A stretch of 64,000 nucleotides of DNA from Thioalkalivibrio sp. AKL19 (lineage in GTDB: Bacteria > Pseudomonadota > Gammaproteobacteria > Ectothiorhodospirales > Ectothiorhodospiraceae): positions 1 to 64,000 of the forward strand of contig NZ_ATUK01000018.1 of assembly GCF_000420165.1 (NCBI RefSeq), read 5' to 3'. The translations under genes were made by a program, and so were the position numbers. Each line of letters starts with the position of its first letter. Within the stretch, counting starts at the first letter, position 1. The notes below the pieces were generated by a model. The model had not been told where the DNA came from. It saw nothing but the letters and a program-made list of their open reading frames with translations, and did no database searches. This document shows positions 43,714 to 52,000 of this stretch, one piece after another.

Positions 43714-45002
43714 GTGCGAGCTGCCCCGCCGCGTTCGTGGCGGCCCCGGCCTCGGGCCAGGGCAAGACCACGATCACCGCCGCCATCGCCCGTTACCATC
43801 GCAACCAGGGCCGGCGCGTGCGCGTATTCAAGACCGGCCCCGACTTCCTCGACCCAATGATTTTGGAGCAGGCCTCCGGCCATCCGGTGGATCCGCTGCA
43901 CCTGTGGATGGTCGGCGAAGCCGCCTGCAAGGCGAAGCTGTACGAGGCCGCCCAGGAGTCGGATCTCATCCTGGTCGAGGGCTCGATGGGTCTGTTCGAT
44001 GGCGATCCGTCCGGAGCGGATCTGGCCGTCCGCTTTGGCCTGCCGGTGCTAGCCCTGATCGACGCCGGGGGCATGGCGCAGACCTTTGGAGCGATTGTGC
44101 ACGGGCTGGCGACCTACCGCGCGGACTTGTCCCTTACGGGAGTCATCGCCAACCGCACCGGTAGCGCGCGTCATGGCCAGATGCTGGCCGAGAGCATGCC
44201 CGCGGGCGTGCACTTCTACGGCGCCGTCCCCCGCAACGAAGAACTCAGCGTGCCGGATCGCCACCTGGGCCTGGTCCAGGCCGGCGAGATCGACGATCTC
44301 GATGCCCGGCTGCAAGCGGCGGCGACCGCGATCGAAGAGGCCGGCGTCACGGAGCTTCCAGCACCGGTCACGTTCGAGCCCGAGCCGATGCCGGAGATCG
44401 CGCGCGAGCTCGAGGGCGTTCGGGTCGGTATCGCGCGGGATGCCGCGTTTGCGTTTACGTATCCCGGCAACCTGGATCTGCTGCGCGCGTTGGGGGCCCA
44501 ATTGGCGTTCTTTTCTCCGGTTGCAGGGGATCGTCTTCCAGACGTCGATGCGGTTTGGTTGCCCGGTGGATACCCGGAACTGCACCTGGACACCCTGGCG
44601 GCCAATACCGGGCTCAAGGAAGACCTCGCCAAGCATCAGGCGGCGGGGCGACCGTTGCTCGCCGAGTGTGGCGGTTTTCTCTATCTGCTGGATGAACTGA
44701 CGAACCGGGACGGTCACAGCGCGCCCATGGCCGGTCTGATTCCGGGGCAGGCCCGGTTGGAATCGAAGTTACAGGGGCTGGGGCTGCAGAGCGCCCCGTT
44801 TCCCGAGGGTGAGCTTCGTGGCCACACCTTCCACCACACCCATGCGGATGTGGAGTGGGAGCCGATTGCCCATTGTCGGCGTGCCCGAGACGGGGGAACG
44901 GCCGCCGAGGCCATCTACCGAGAGGGGCGCCTGACGGCGGGTTATCTGCACGCGTACTTTCCCTCCAATCCCGATGCCGTGGCGGGTCTATTTCGGGGCT
45001 GA
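43710..45002 (+). CDS. cobB: Cobyrinate a,c-diamide synthase
   Basis: 430 aa. N-terminal dethiobiotin-synthetase-like ATPase (VAAPASGQGKTTITAAIARY, LVEGSMGLFDG) and C-terminal glutamine amidotransferase domain with LPGGYPELH and catalytic Cys in LAECGGFLYL, His in LHAYFPSNP. Amidates the a and c side chains of cobyrinate. GTG start overlapping cobO. Its presence implies corrinoid ring processing rather than only uptake of complete B12; the rest of the cob genes are not in the window. Confidence 0.93.
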   Translation: MSASCPAAFVAAPASGQGKTTITAAIARYHRNQGRRVRVFKTGPDFLDPMILEQASGHPVDPLHLWMVGEAACKAKLYEAAQESDLILVEGSMGLFDGDPSGADLAVRFGLPVLALIDAGGMAQTFGAIVHGLATYRADLSLTGVIANRTGSARHGQMLAESMPAGVHFYGAVPRNEELSVPDRHLGLVQAGEIDDLDARLQAAATAIEEAGVTELPAPVTFEPEPMPEIARELEGVRVGIARDAAFAFTYPGNLDLLRALGAQLAFFSPVAGDRLPDVDAVWLPGGYPELHLDTLAANTGLKEDLAKHQAAGRPLLAECGGFLYLLDELTNRDGHSAPMAGLIPGQARLESKLQGLGLQSAPFPEGELRGHTFHHTHADVEWEPIAHCRRARDGGTAAEAIYREGRLTAGYLHAYFPSNPDAVAGLFRG

Positions 45003-45018
45003 ACACGCTTCCTTCGTG

Positions 45019-45040
45019 TCCGTTGATCTGGATCAACGGA
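45019..45040 (+). promoter_or_regulatory. FNR/ANR binding site upstream of cytochrome c peroxidase
   Basis: TTGATCTGGATCAA at 45023-45036 is a perfect TTGAT-N4-ATCAA box, inside a longer palindrome TCCGTTGAT/ATCAACGGA. It lies 114 bases before the peroxidase ATG. The fnr product of this window has the matching recognition residues. Low-oxygen activation of the peroxidase is the standard expectation. As RNA the palindrome could also help end cobB transcripts, though no T-run follows. Confidence 0.85.
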
Positions 45041-45153
45041 ACGTTCGATTTTGATCGCGTCCGGTTTCCCGCGTGGGTAGGGTGGGTTTCAGGCGATCTG
45101 GACTGAGTCTAGATCGGTCCGAGCCGACACTCATTCCCCAAGGGAGACCTGCC

Positions 45154-46158
45154 ATGAAGACACTTTCCGGATTCCGCGTGACGGCACTGGCCGCCTGTGC
45201 GGCACTTGCGTTCGGGGCCTCGGCGCCAGCGCTGGCCGATACGGACTACTCGCAATATCGCGACGTGTTCGAGCCGTTGCCGGCGCTGCCGCCGATCCCG
45301 GCGGACAACTCGATGACGAAAGAAAAGATCGAGCTGGGCAAGATGCTGTTCTTCGAGCCACGCATCTCCAGCTCGGGCGTGATCTCCTGCGCGACCTGCC
45401 ACAATCCGGCGCTGGGCTGGGCGGACCGCATCCCGCGCGCGGTGGGGCATGATGGTCAGGTCGGCGAGCGCAACACCCCGACGGTGCTGAACTCCGGCTT
45501 CTTCACGGCGCAGTTCTGGGATGGCCGCGAGGACGACCTGGAAGGCCAGGCGCTGGGTCCGATCCAGGACGCGATCGAGATGGCGATGCCGCTGGAGGAC
45601 GCAATCGAGCGTCTGGAAGAGTTCAACGAGTATCAGGAGAAGTTCGAGGCGGCCTACCCCGACTATGACGGCGACAACGTGATCAACACCGATCACGTGG
45701 CCAAGGCCCTGGCCACCTTCCAGCGCACGCTGAACACCCCGAACTCGCCGCTGGATCGCTGGCTGGTCGGGGACGAGGGCGCGATGAGCGAGCAGCAGAT
45801 GCGCGGGATGAAGCTGTTTGCAGACAACGGCTGCGTGGCCTGCCACGCGGGCCCGGCGCTGACCGACAGCAACTTCCATCGGATCCAGGTGCCGGGCTCG
45901 GAAGACGAGGGCCGTTACCTGGTGACCGGGGAGGAGAGTGATCGCTTTGCCTTCAAGACCCCGACCCTGCGCAATGTGGCCCTGACCTACCCCTACATGA
46001 ACAACGGCGAGACCGCGACGCTGGACGAGGCGATCCGCATCATGGGGCAGGAGATGCTGGGTATGGAGTTCAGCGACGAGGAAGTCGCGGACCTCGAGGC
46101 CTTCATGCATGCGTTGACCGGTGACATGCCGCAGTTCGAGATTCCGGCACTGCCGTAA
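45154..46158 (+). CDS. ccpA: Di-haem cytochrome c peroxidase
   Basis: 334 aa, exported (signal peptide cleaved after ALA near residue 28). Two c-type haem motifs: Cys79-Ala-Thr-Cys-His83 and Cys227-Val-Ala-Cys-His231. Conserved FFEPRISSSGVISC, RNTPTVLNSGFF, FWDGREDDLEGQALGP and FKTPTLRNVALTYPYMNNG with the haem-ligand Met. Reduces H2O2 with electrons from cytochrome c in the periplasm. AGGGAG seven bases before the ATG; perfect FNR box upstream; strong terminator downstream. Confidence 0.94.
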   Translation: MKTLSGFRVTALAACAALAFGASAPALADTDYSQYRDVFEPLPALPPIPADNSMTKEKIELGKMLFFEPRISSSGVISCATCHNPALGWADRIPRAVGHDGQVGERNTPTVLNSGFFTAQFWDGREDDLEGQALGPIQDAIEMAMPLEDAIERLEEFNEYQEKFEAAYPDYDGDNVINTDHVAKALATFQRTLNTPNSPLDRWLVGDEGAMSEQQMRGMKLFADNGCVACHAGPALTDSNFHRIQVPGSEDEGRYLVTGEESDRFAFKTPTLRNVALTYPYMNNGETATLDEAIRIMGQEMLGMEFSDEEVADLEAFMHALTGDMPQFEIPALP

Positions 46159-46183
46159 GCGAGCGGTCGCCACTGGCGATGAC

Positions 46184-46216
46184 AAGCCCCCTCCGGGTCC
46201 GGCGGGGGCTTTTTTG
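46184..46216. terminator. Rho-independent terminator of ccpA, probably shared with the DUF4399 gene
   Basis: AAGCCCCC and GGGGGCTT form the stem around a CCGG-containing loop, followed by six T on the plus strand. The adjacent minus-strand gene ends at 46223; on that strand the arm is followed by TTGTCATC, so termination there is weaker. Confidence 0.8.
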
Positions 46217-46222
46217 TGTCGC

Positions 46223-46675
46223 CTATTCGACGGTGATGGTGATCTTGTCGGAGGTCACCGGCGGGTCGAAGCTGAGGTGGCGGTAGTCCATGAAGAGCAA
46301 TTGCAGGGTGTGGGTGCCCGGCTCCAGTTCGATTTCGCCTTCTGTCTGTCCGCCTCCGAAGTGTCGCTTGTGGTCGGAGAAGGGGAGCGACGTATCCAGA
46401 TCGACTTCGTCCAGCGGTTTGTTGACCAGCAGGTGGTGATGCCCGGTGTTGTCAGCCTCGACACCGGCTGGTGCGATGCCCATGCCGCGAAGGCCCATCT
46501 GAATGCGCACGGGACTCTCGACGGTGTCGCCATCCTGTGGGCTGATGAAATACACCTTGGTCTCATCGGGGGCCGAAACGCGTTCCATGCTGGCGACATT
46601 GCCGACGGCCAGGGTGAACCCTCCAGTGACCAGGGCGACGGTTGCGAGGCGGGTGAACGAAACGGTTGTCATCAC
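46223..46675 (-). CDS. DUF4399 periplasmic protein
   Basis: 150 aa. Signal peptide (residues 1-23, TLAVGNVA) then a beta-sandwich: [22 protein letters not shown], the metal-binding-like [45 protein letters not shown]. This is the DUF4399 pattern; the clustered His may bind a metal, but the role is unknown. Starts at the first of two adjacent methionines. Divergent from gltX with a 140-base gap. Confidence 0.82.
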   Translation of the reverse strand: MMTTVSFTRLATVALVTGGFTLAVGNVASMERVSAPDETKVYFISPQDGDTVESPVRIQMGLRGMGIAPAGVEADNTGHHHLLVNKPLDEVDLDTSLPFSDHKRHFGGGQTEGEIELEPGTHTLQLLFMDYRHLSFDPPVTSDKITITVE

Positions 46676-46815
46676 GACTCCTTCGGGCGGTGGATGCCCG
46701 TGCGGTTGCCTGTCTCGAGTATAGCCGGCGGAAACGGGACCACCGGGTCATCGGGGCGCATCGTTCTGCTACCCTAGGCGCCCCTTTTTTGCTCACCGGT
46801 ATCGAGTCCACACGC

Positions 46816-48222
46816 ATGACGTTCAAAACCCGTTTTGCCCCCAGTCCCACCGGTTATCTGCACATCGGTGGTGCCCGTACCGCACTGTTCTCCTGGCTGT
46901 ACGCCCGCCACCACGGTGGCGAGTTCGTGCTCCGCATCGAGGACACCGATCTCGAGCGCAGCACGGCCGAGTCGGTGAACGCCATCCTCGAGGGCATGAA
47001 CTGGCTGGGGCTGACCTACGATCACGGGCCGTTCTATCAGACGGAACGTTTTGACCGGTACAAGGAAGTGATCGATCAGCTGATGGCTGCCGGCCACGCC
47101 TATCGCTGCTACTGCACGAAGGAAGAGCTGGACGCGATGCGCGAGGAGCAAAAGGCGCGCAAGGAAAAGCCGCGCTATGACGGTCGCTGCCGCGCCCGCA
47201 CCGAGCCGCGCGAAGGCGTGGAGCCGGTCATCCGCTTCCGCACCCCGGACGAGGGCGTGACGGTCGTCGACGACATGGTGCGCGGCAAGGTCGCCTTCCA
47301 GAACAGCGAACTGGACGATCTCATCATCGCCCGCTCCGATGGCTCGCCGACCTACAACCTGACCGTGGTCGTCGACGACATGGACATGGGTATCACCCAC
47401 GTGGTCCGCGGTGACGATCACCTGAACAACACCCCACGCCAGATCAACATCCTCAAGGCGCTGGGCGTGGAGCCGCCGCGCTATGGCCACCTGCCGATGA
47501 TCATGGGCCCGGACGGTGCCAAGCTGTCCAAGCGCCATGGCGCGGTGTCGGTCATGCAGTACCGCGAAGAGGGCTACCTGCCGGAGGCGTTGCTGAACTA
47601 TCTGGTGCGCCTGGGTTGGGCCCACGGTGACCAGGAGATCTTCTCGGTGGACGAACTGGTGCGCCTGTTCGATATCGAGGACGTCAATCAATCCGCCTCC
47701 GCGATCAACCCCGACAAGCTCCTGTGGCTGAACCAGCACTACATCAAGACGCTGGACCCGGACCACGTGGCGCTGGAGTTCGGCTGGCACCTGGGGCAGC
47801 TGGGGATCGATCCGAGCCACGGGCCGGCGATGCGCGATGTCGTCATTGCCCAGCGCGAGCGTGCCCGCACGCTGCGCGAGATGGCCGAGAACAGCGTGTA
47901 TTTCTATCGCGAGTTCGAGGACTACGACGAGAAGGCGGCGCGCAAGCAGCTGACCGCCGAGGCCAGGCCCGTCCTGCAGACCCTGCACGACGGATTCAGC
48001 GCCCTGGGCGCCTGGGAGAAGGAGCCACTGCACGAGGTGGTGGTGCATACCGGCGAGCGGCTGGATCTGAAGCTGGGCAAGGTGGCGCAGCCCCTGCGAG
48101 TGGCCCTGACCGGGGGTACGGTGTCCCCGCCAATCGATGATACGTTGGTGCTGATCGGGCGCGAGCGCGCACTGGCCCGGATCGACCGCGCGTTGGAGAA
48201 AATTTCCGCCGAGGCGGGTTGA
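46816..48222 (+). CDS. gltX: Glutamate--tRNA ligase
   Basis: 468 aa, non-discriminating-type length. HIGH-like [17 protein letters not shown] at the start, KLSKR loop ([13 protein letters not shown]) near residue 235, and a complete anticodon-binding helical C-terminus. In place of the E. coli zinc Cys set there is [17 protein letters not shown]...GRCR, retaining several Cys. ATG 46816 fits the conserved N-terminus. Its cognate tRNA-Glu lies 390 bases downstream on the same strand. Confidence 0.96.
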   Translation: MTFKTRFAPSPTGYLHIGGARTALFSWLYARHHGGEFVLRIEDTDLERSTAESVNAILEGMNWLGLTYDHGPFYQTERFDRYKEVIDQLMAAGHAYRCYCTKEELDAMREEQKARKEKPRYDGRCRARTEPREGVEPVIRFRTPDEGVTVVDDMVRGKVAFQNSELDDLIIARSDGSPTYNLTVVVDDMDMGITHVVRGDDHLNNTPRQINILKALGVEPPRYGHLPMIMGPDGAKLSKRHGAVSVMQYREEGYLPEALLNYLVRLGWAHGDQEIFSVDELVRLFDIEDVNQSASAINPDKLLWLNQHYIKTLDPDHVALEFGWHLGQLGIDPSHGPAMRDVVIAQRERARTLREMAENSVYFYREFEDYDEKAARKQLTAEARPVLQTLHDGFSALGAWEKEPLHEVVVHTGERLDLKLGKVAQPLRVALTGGTVSPPIDDTLVLIGRERALARIDRALEKISAEAG

Positions 48223-48247
48223 CACATTTCGGGGTGCTGGCTACAGT
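48219..48247 (+). promoter_or_regulatory. Sigma-70 promoter for tRNA-Ala
   Basis: Perfect -35 TTGACA (48219-48224), 17-base spacer and -10 TACAGT (48242-48247). The -35 overlaps the gltX stop codon. A GCGCTCGCC discriminator, as in stringently controlled stable-RNA promoters, follows before the tRNA at 48265. Confidence 0.85.
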
Positions 48248-48264
48248 ACGCGCTCGCCTGACAC

Positions 48265-48340
48265 GGGGCCATAGCTCAGCTGGGAGAGCGCCTGCATGGC
48301 ATGCAGGAGGTCGGCGGTTCGATCCCGCCTGGCTCCACCA
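48265..48340 (+). tRNA. tRNA-Ala (anticodon GGC)
   Basis: 76 nt cloverleaf with 3' CCA encoded. Acceptor GGGGCCA/TGGCTCC, D-arm GCTC..GAGC, anticodon stem CCTGC/GCAGG with loop ATGGCAT giving GGC at 48298-48300, T-arm GGCGG TTCGATC CCGCC. Confidence 0.97.
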
Positions 48341-48364
48341 TTCAGGGGTACTGCGAGTTCATTA

Positions 48365-48589
48365 ATGCATCGTTTTGGAGTCATATCGCTCTACGTTGGA
48401 TTGGTGCTGGCAGTGGTCGGATTGATCGGCGGTTTCGGGCTGATGCTCACCGGGGAACAGACCTGGTCGAAGCCCCTCATTGCGCTGGTGCCGATCGGGT
48501 TTTTGCTGGTATTCAACGGGCTGGTGACGACGCTTCTGCATCGCGCACCAGGTAGCGAGGAAGACCGGCCCAAGGGCCCACCCGAGTAA
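48365..48589 (+). CDS. Small two-helix membrane protein, 74 aa
   Basis: Two predicted membrane segments (about residues 7-29 and 37-57) in MHRFGVISLYVGLVLAVVGL onwards, then a charged tail (SEEDRPKGPPE). Sits between tRNA-Ala and tRNA-Glu and could be read from the tRNA promoter. No ribosome site of note; TAATGCATCG precedes the start. No family recognised; gene reality rests on composition and topology. Confidence 0.5.
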   Translation: MHRFGVISLYVGLVLAVVGLIGGFGLMLTGEQTWSKPLIALVPIGFLLVFNGLVTTLLHRAPGSEEDRPKGPPE

Positions 48590-48613
48590 GAAGAAAGAAG
48601 ACGTTGCCTCTAC

Positions 48614-48689
48614 GTCCCCATCGTCTAGAGGCCTAGGACACCGCCCTTTCACGGCGGCGACCGGGGTTCGAATCCCCGTGGGGACGCCA
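48614..48689 (+). tRNA. tRNA-Glu (anticodon TTC)
   Basis: 76 nt with CCA encoded. Acceptor GTCCCCA/TGGGGAC, anticodon stem CCGCC/GGCGG with loop CTTTCAC giving TTC at 48648-48650, T-arm CCGGGG TTCGAAT CCCCG-type. Lies on the same strand as gltX, whose product charges it. Confidence 0.97.
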
Positions 48690-48696
48690 TATCCCG

Positions 48697-48728
48697 AAAA
48701 GGCCCGAACCGCAAGGTTCGGGCCTTTT
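48697..48728 (+). terminator. Terminator after tRNA-Glu
   Basis: AAAAGGCCCGAACC and GGTTCGGGCCTTTT are perfect complements around GCAA, followed by CTTTTG. It should end the tRNA-Ala/tRNA-Glu transcription unit and, being symmetric with A/T flanks, could work in both directions. Confidence 0.88.
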
Positions 48729-48763
48729 CTTTTGTGGTGCAGGCAACCCCGGCAAACAACGTA

Positions 48764-48931
48764 TTGGAAAGCCCTGGCGGAAGAGTGTCCGGCAGCCGGC
48801 CGGTACGCGCGGCCTCGAGGGCGTAACGCGTGAGCTCCTCGAGAAACAGCGGGACGCCCTCGCCACGTTCGATCAGCTGGTCGCGCGGGCCACTGGAAAG
48901 GCGCCCATTCGGGTCCATGCGGTCCACCAGG
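48764..48931 (-). pseudogene. 168-bp duplicated fragment of the SARP/AfsR-like regulator gene
   Basis: Compared by eye with 50699-50866 it differs at only about 8 of 168 positions (around 95% identity) without indels. In the minus frame it still encodes the ATPase-domain stretch DQLIERGEGVPLFLEELTRY, then PDTLPPGLSN, but has no start, Walker motifs or stop of its own. The flanks share nothing with the parent gene. It lies between the tRNA-Glu terminator and the 3' end of the parent, in the same orientation. A recent partial duplication or a remnant of a lost paralogue. Confidence 0.8.
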
Positions 48932-49029
48932 ATGAAACGGCTCCCGAGTGCTGCTGCCCGCGCTGGTGGAAAAGTCTGGGGCGGCAGGTTCGTGGCGGTC
49001 GCCGGGCGCTTGCCCCGGCAGGGTGGATG

Positions 49030-52000
49030 TCAGGCGAGACGCGGGTCGCGCTGGCGGGGTTCGTCGGGGTGCGAGCGGGGGATGATGCAGTGGTTGATCC
49101 GCAGGAGTTCGCGTTCGGCCCAGGTTTGCACCTGGGAGTCGGTGGCGAATCGGGCGTAATCGAGCAGGGTCTGGCGTTCGATATTGGGGTTGCCCTGTTC
49201 GTGGGCGATCCGGCGGGCGCGCTCCAGTTCCTTCCAGCCCTCTTCGTCTTGCGCGTCGCTGTTGGCCAGCAGCGCGACCGCGCGCAGTCGCCGGATTGCG
49301 GGTTCGAAAGCGAGATCTCCGCGTTTTCGACAGCCGGAGAGGGCCTCGTCCGCGACTGCCAGACACTGCTCCGGGGCGGTGTCACTGGTCTGCAGGGCAT
49401 CCAGCAGGACCAGCTGGAAGATGGTGTTGACGCCATCCATGATGTGGCGCATCGCCTCCACCTGCTGTTCGATGGCCTCGTGCGCGTCGGCTTGCCCCTG
49501 CCGGGCCAGGGCCCAGCTCTCGAGGGTGATGCCCGCCGCGCGCCACAGCGGGTAGTCGTACTCCCGGGCGATGGAGAGCGCGCGGCGCGCGGCGGGCAGG
49601 GCCGACTCCGGGTCCGCGCAGTAGAAGCCGAGGACCGAGCGGAAGGTATGCACGAAGGCCTCGGTGGGCCGGTGGCCAAGCTGGTCCGCCTGCTTGCAGG
49701 CGGCATCCATCTCGGTCCAGGCGCGGGCGTGATTGCCCAGATGGAGCAGGGTCCAGGCCATGAAACCACGGGCGCTGATCGCGGGGTTTTCGGTGTGGCG
49801 CGCCACCAGGGTGGCGTGATCCTCGTCGCGGTAGAGCTCGACCGCCTGCGTCTGGTGTTCCAGGGCTTCGGCGAAACGCCCGGTCCAGAAGTGGGTGTTG
49901 CCCTGCACATAATGCGCCGCGATCTTCAGCAGACGGTCGCCGGAGCGTTCGGCCAGCTGTTCCATCTCGGCGGCGAGGCGATGTGCCTCCTGGAATCCGT
50001 GCCAGGAGCCGGCGCCATGCCACAGGCCCCAGAGGACACGGAAGTACTGGACCGGGTCCTGTTCCGGGGCGGTCAGGCGCATGGCGCGCTCGAAGATGTC
50101 GTTGACCATGCGGGACCCGTAGCCCAGCAGGGCCAGGTTGGAGGCCCCCAGGCCGCCCAGGGCGCGGAGGGTGTCCTGTTCGTAGCCCCCCTTCTTGCCC
50201 TTTTCCTGCGCCTCCGGATGGCGCTCCAGGCAGCCGAGGGCATCCTCGAAATACTGCGAGGCCTCCGGGAGGATGCCGCGCGCAAAGGCAGCCTCGCCCG
50301 CCCGCAGCCAGGCGGCCACCGCCTCCGAGTAGCGACCGGCGTGGTAGAGGTGATCGGCGATGCGGCCCCAGTCCGCGGTCTGCATGCCGTTTTCGCCGTC
50401 TTCCTGCATCAGGTCGGCCAGCTGGCCGTGCAGACGGGTGCGGTCGCTCAGCAGCATCGATTCGTAGGCCGCCTGGCGGAACAGGACGTGGCGGAAGCGA
50501 TAGCGCACACCATCTACCATGCCGGCGGGTTCGATGAAGCCCTTCCCGGTCAGGCGCGTCAGCTGGCGACGGATCGTATCGGCCGGCTGGCCGCGCAGGC
50601 GGCTGAGGATTCGGGTATCGAAGTCGCGGCCGATTACGGCTGCCGAATGTGCCAGTTCGCGGGCGCTGCCCAGTTGTTCCAGACGGGCGACGAGAAGATT
50701 GGAAAGCCCCGGCGGAAGGGTGTCCGGCAGGCGGCCGGTACGCGCGGCCTCGAGGGCATAACGTGTGAGCTCCTCGAGAAACAGCGGGACGCCCTCGCCA
50801 CGTTCGATCAGCTGGTCGCGCAGGCCACTGGAAAGGCGGCCATTCGGGTCCAGGCGGTCCACCAGGTCGTGTGCGGCGGCATCGTCCAGCCCGTGGAGGC
50901 GGATGTGCTCCAGCGACAGGTCGCGCCAGGAGGAGCGAAAGCTCATGCGCGCCGTCAGGATGGCCATGATCGGCTGGCGATGCAGGCGCTGGTACAGCCG
51001 TCGCAGGAACTCCGAGGTGCCGGAGTCCATCCAGTGCAGGTCGTCGCAGATCAGCAGGGTCGGGCCATGGGCGGCACGGCGGTGGACCAGTTCGACCAGC
51101 GTGTCGATGATGCGGTCGCGGTCCAGCCCCTCGTGGGCAAGGCTTTCGGGACCGTCGGCGTCCGGGTGGGTCAGCCAGTGGGCGAGGCGTGGCGCGAGCT
51201 CGGCGGCTGTCCCCGCATGCTTGAGGGCGCCTTCCAGATGCCGCTGGCGGGCCTCGCGCAGGCTATCGTTTCCCATCCAGGTGGCGAAGGCCTGGCGTAC
51301 GGGCGCCAGGAGCTGCCGGGTACGATCCTCGCGGCACTTGAGCAGGTAGCGCGAGCGAGCCTGCCCGCGGACTTGCTGGTCGAGACCGCGGGCAAGCCGG
51401 CTCTTGCCCAGCCCGGCCTCGCCCTGGACCAGCACGAAGCGGAGCTCGCCGCTCTCCAGGACCTGGTCCCAGTGCCCGCGAAGCTGCTGCAGTTCCGGAC
51501 TGCGCCCGGTCAGGGGCGTCAGGCCGCGCAGGCTCTGTGCATCCACCCGGTCCAGCGGACCGGGGTCGCTGGTGACGCGGTAGGCACCGGTGCCGTCCTC
51601 TGCCTCGCGGAAGGTGAAGTACCCCGAGACGCGAGCGTAGGTCGGTTCGCTGACTCGCAGGGTGCCGGGATCGGCATGCTGGGCGCAGTCGTGGACGCGA
51701 GCGGTGAGCTGGCCGGTCGGATCGGGCAGGTCGGGGTCGACACCGGTGACAATCAGGTCGGTATCCACGGCCAGGCGCAGTTGACAGTCGGCGGGAGCGG
51801 TCTCCAGGGCTTGCCAGGCGGCATGCACGGCGTCGACGGTCGCCTCCTCGCGCCCGGCCGGGTAGCCGAAATAGGCCAGCAGCCCGTGTCCCGGGGAGGG
51901 CACGACATGGCCGTGATGGCTCAGCAGGACGAAGTCGACATGCTCCAGGGCGCGGTTGACCTGCTGCTGCTGGACCTCGATGTCGGCGCTCGCATCGGGC

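Noticed and set aside
48614-49029. An integrated element using tRNA-Glu as attachment site
   Set aside because: No integrase, no repeat of the tRNA 3' end downstream, and the insert is only a fragment of the neighbouring gene.
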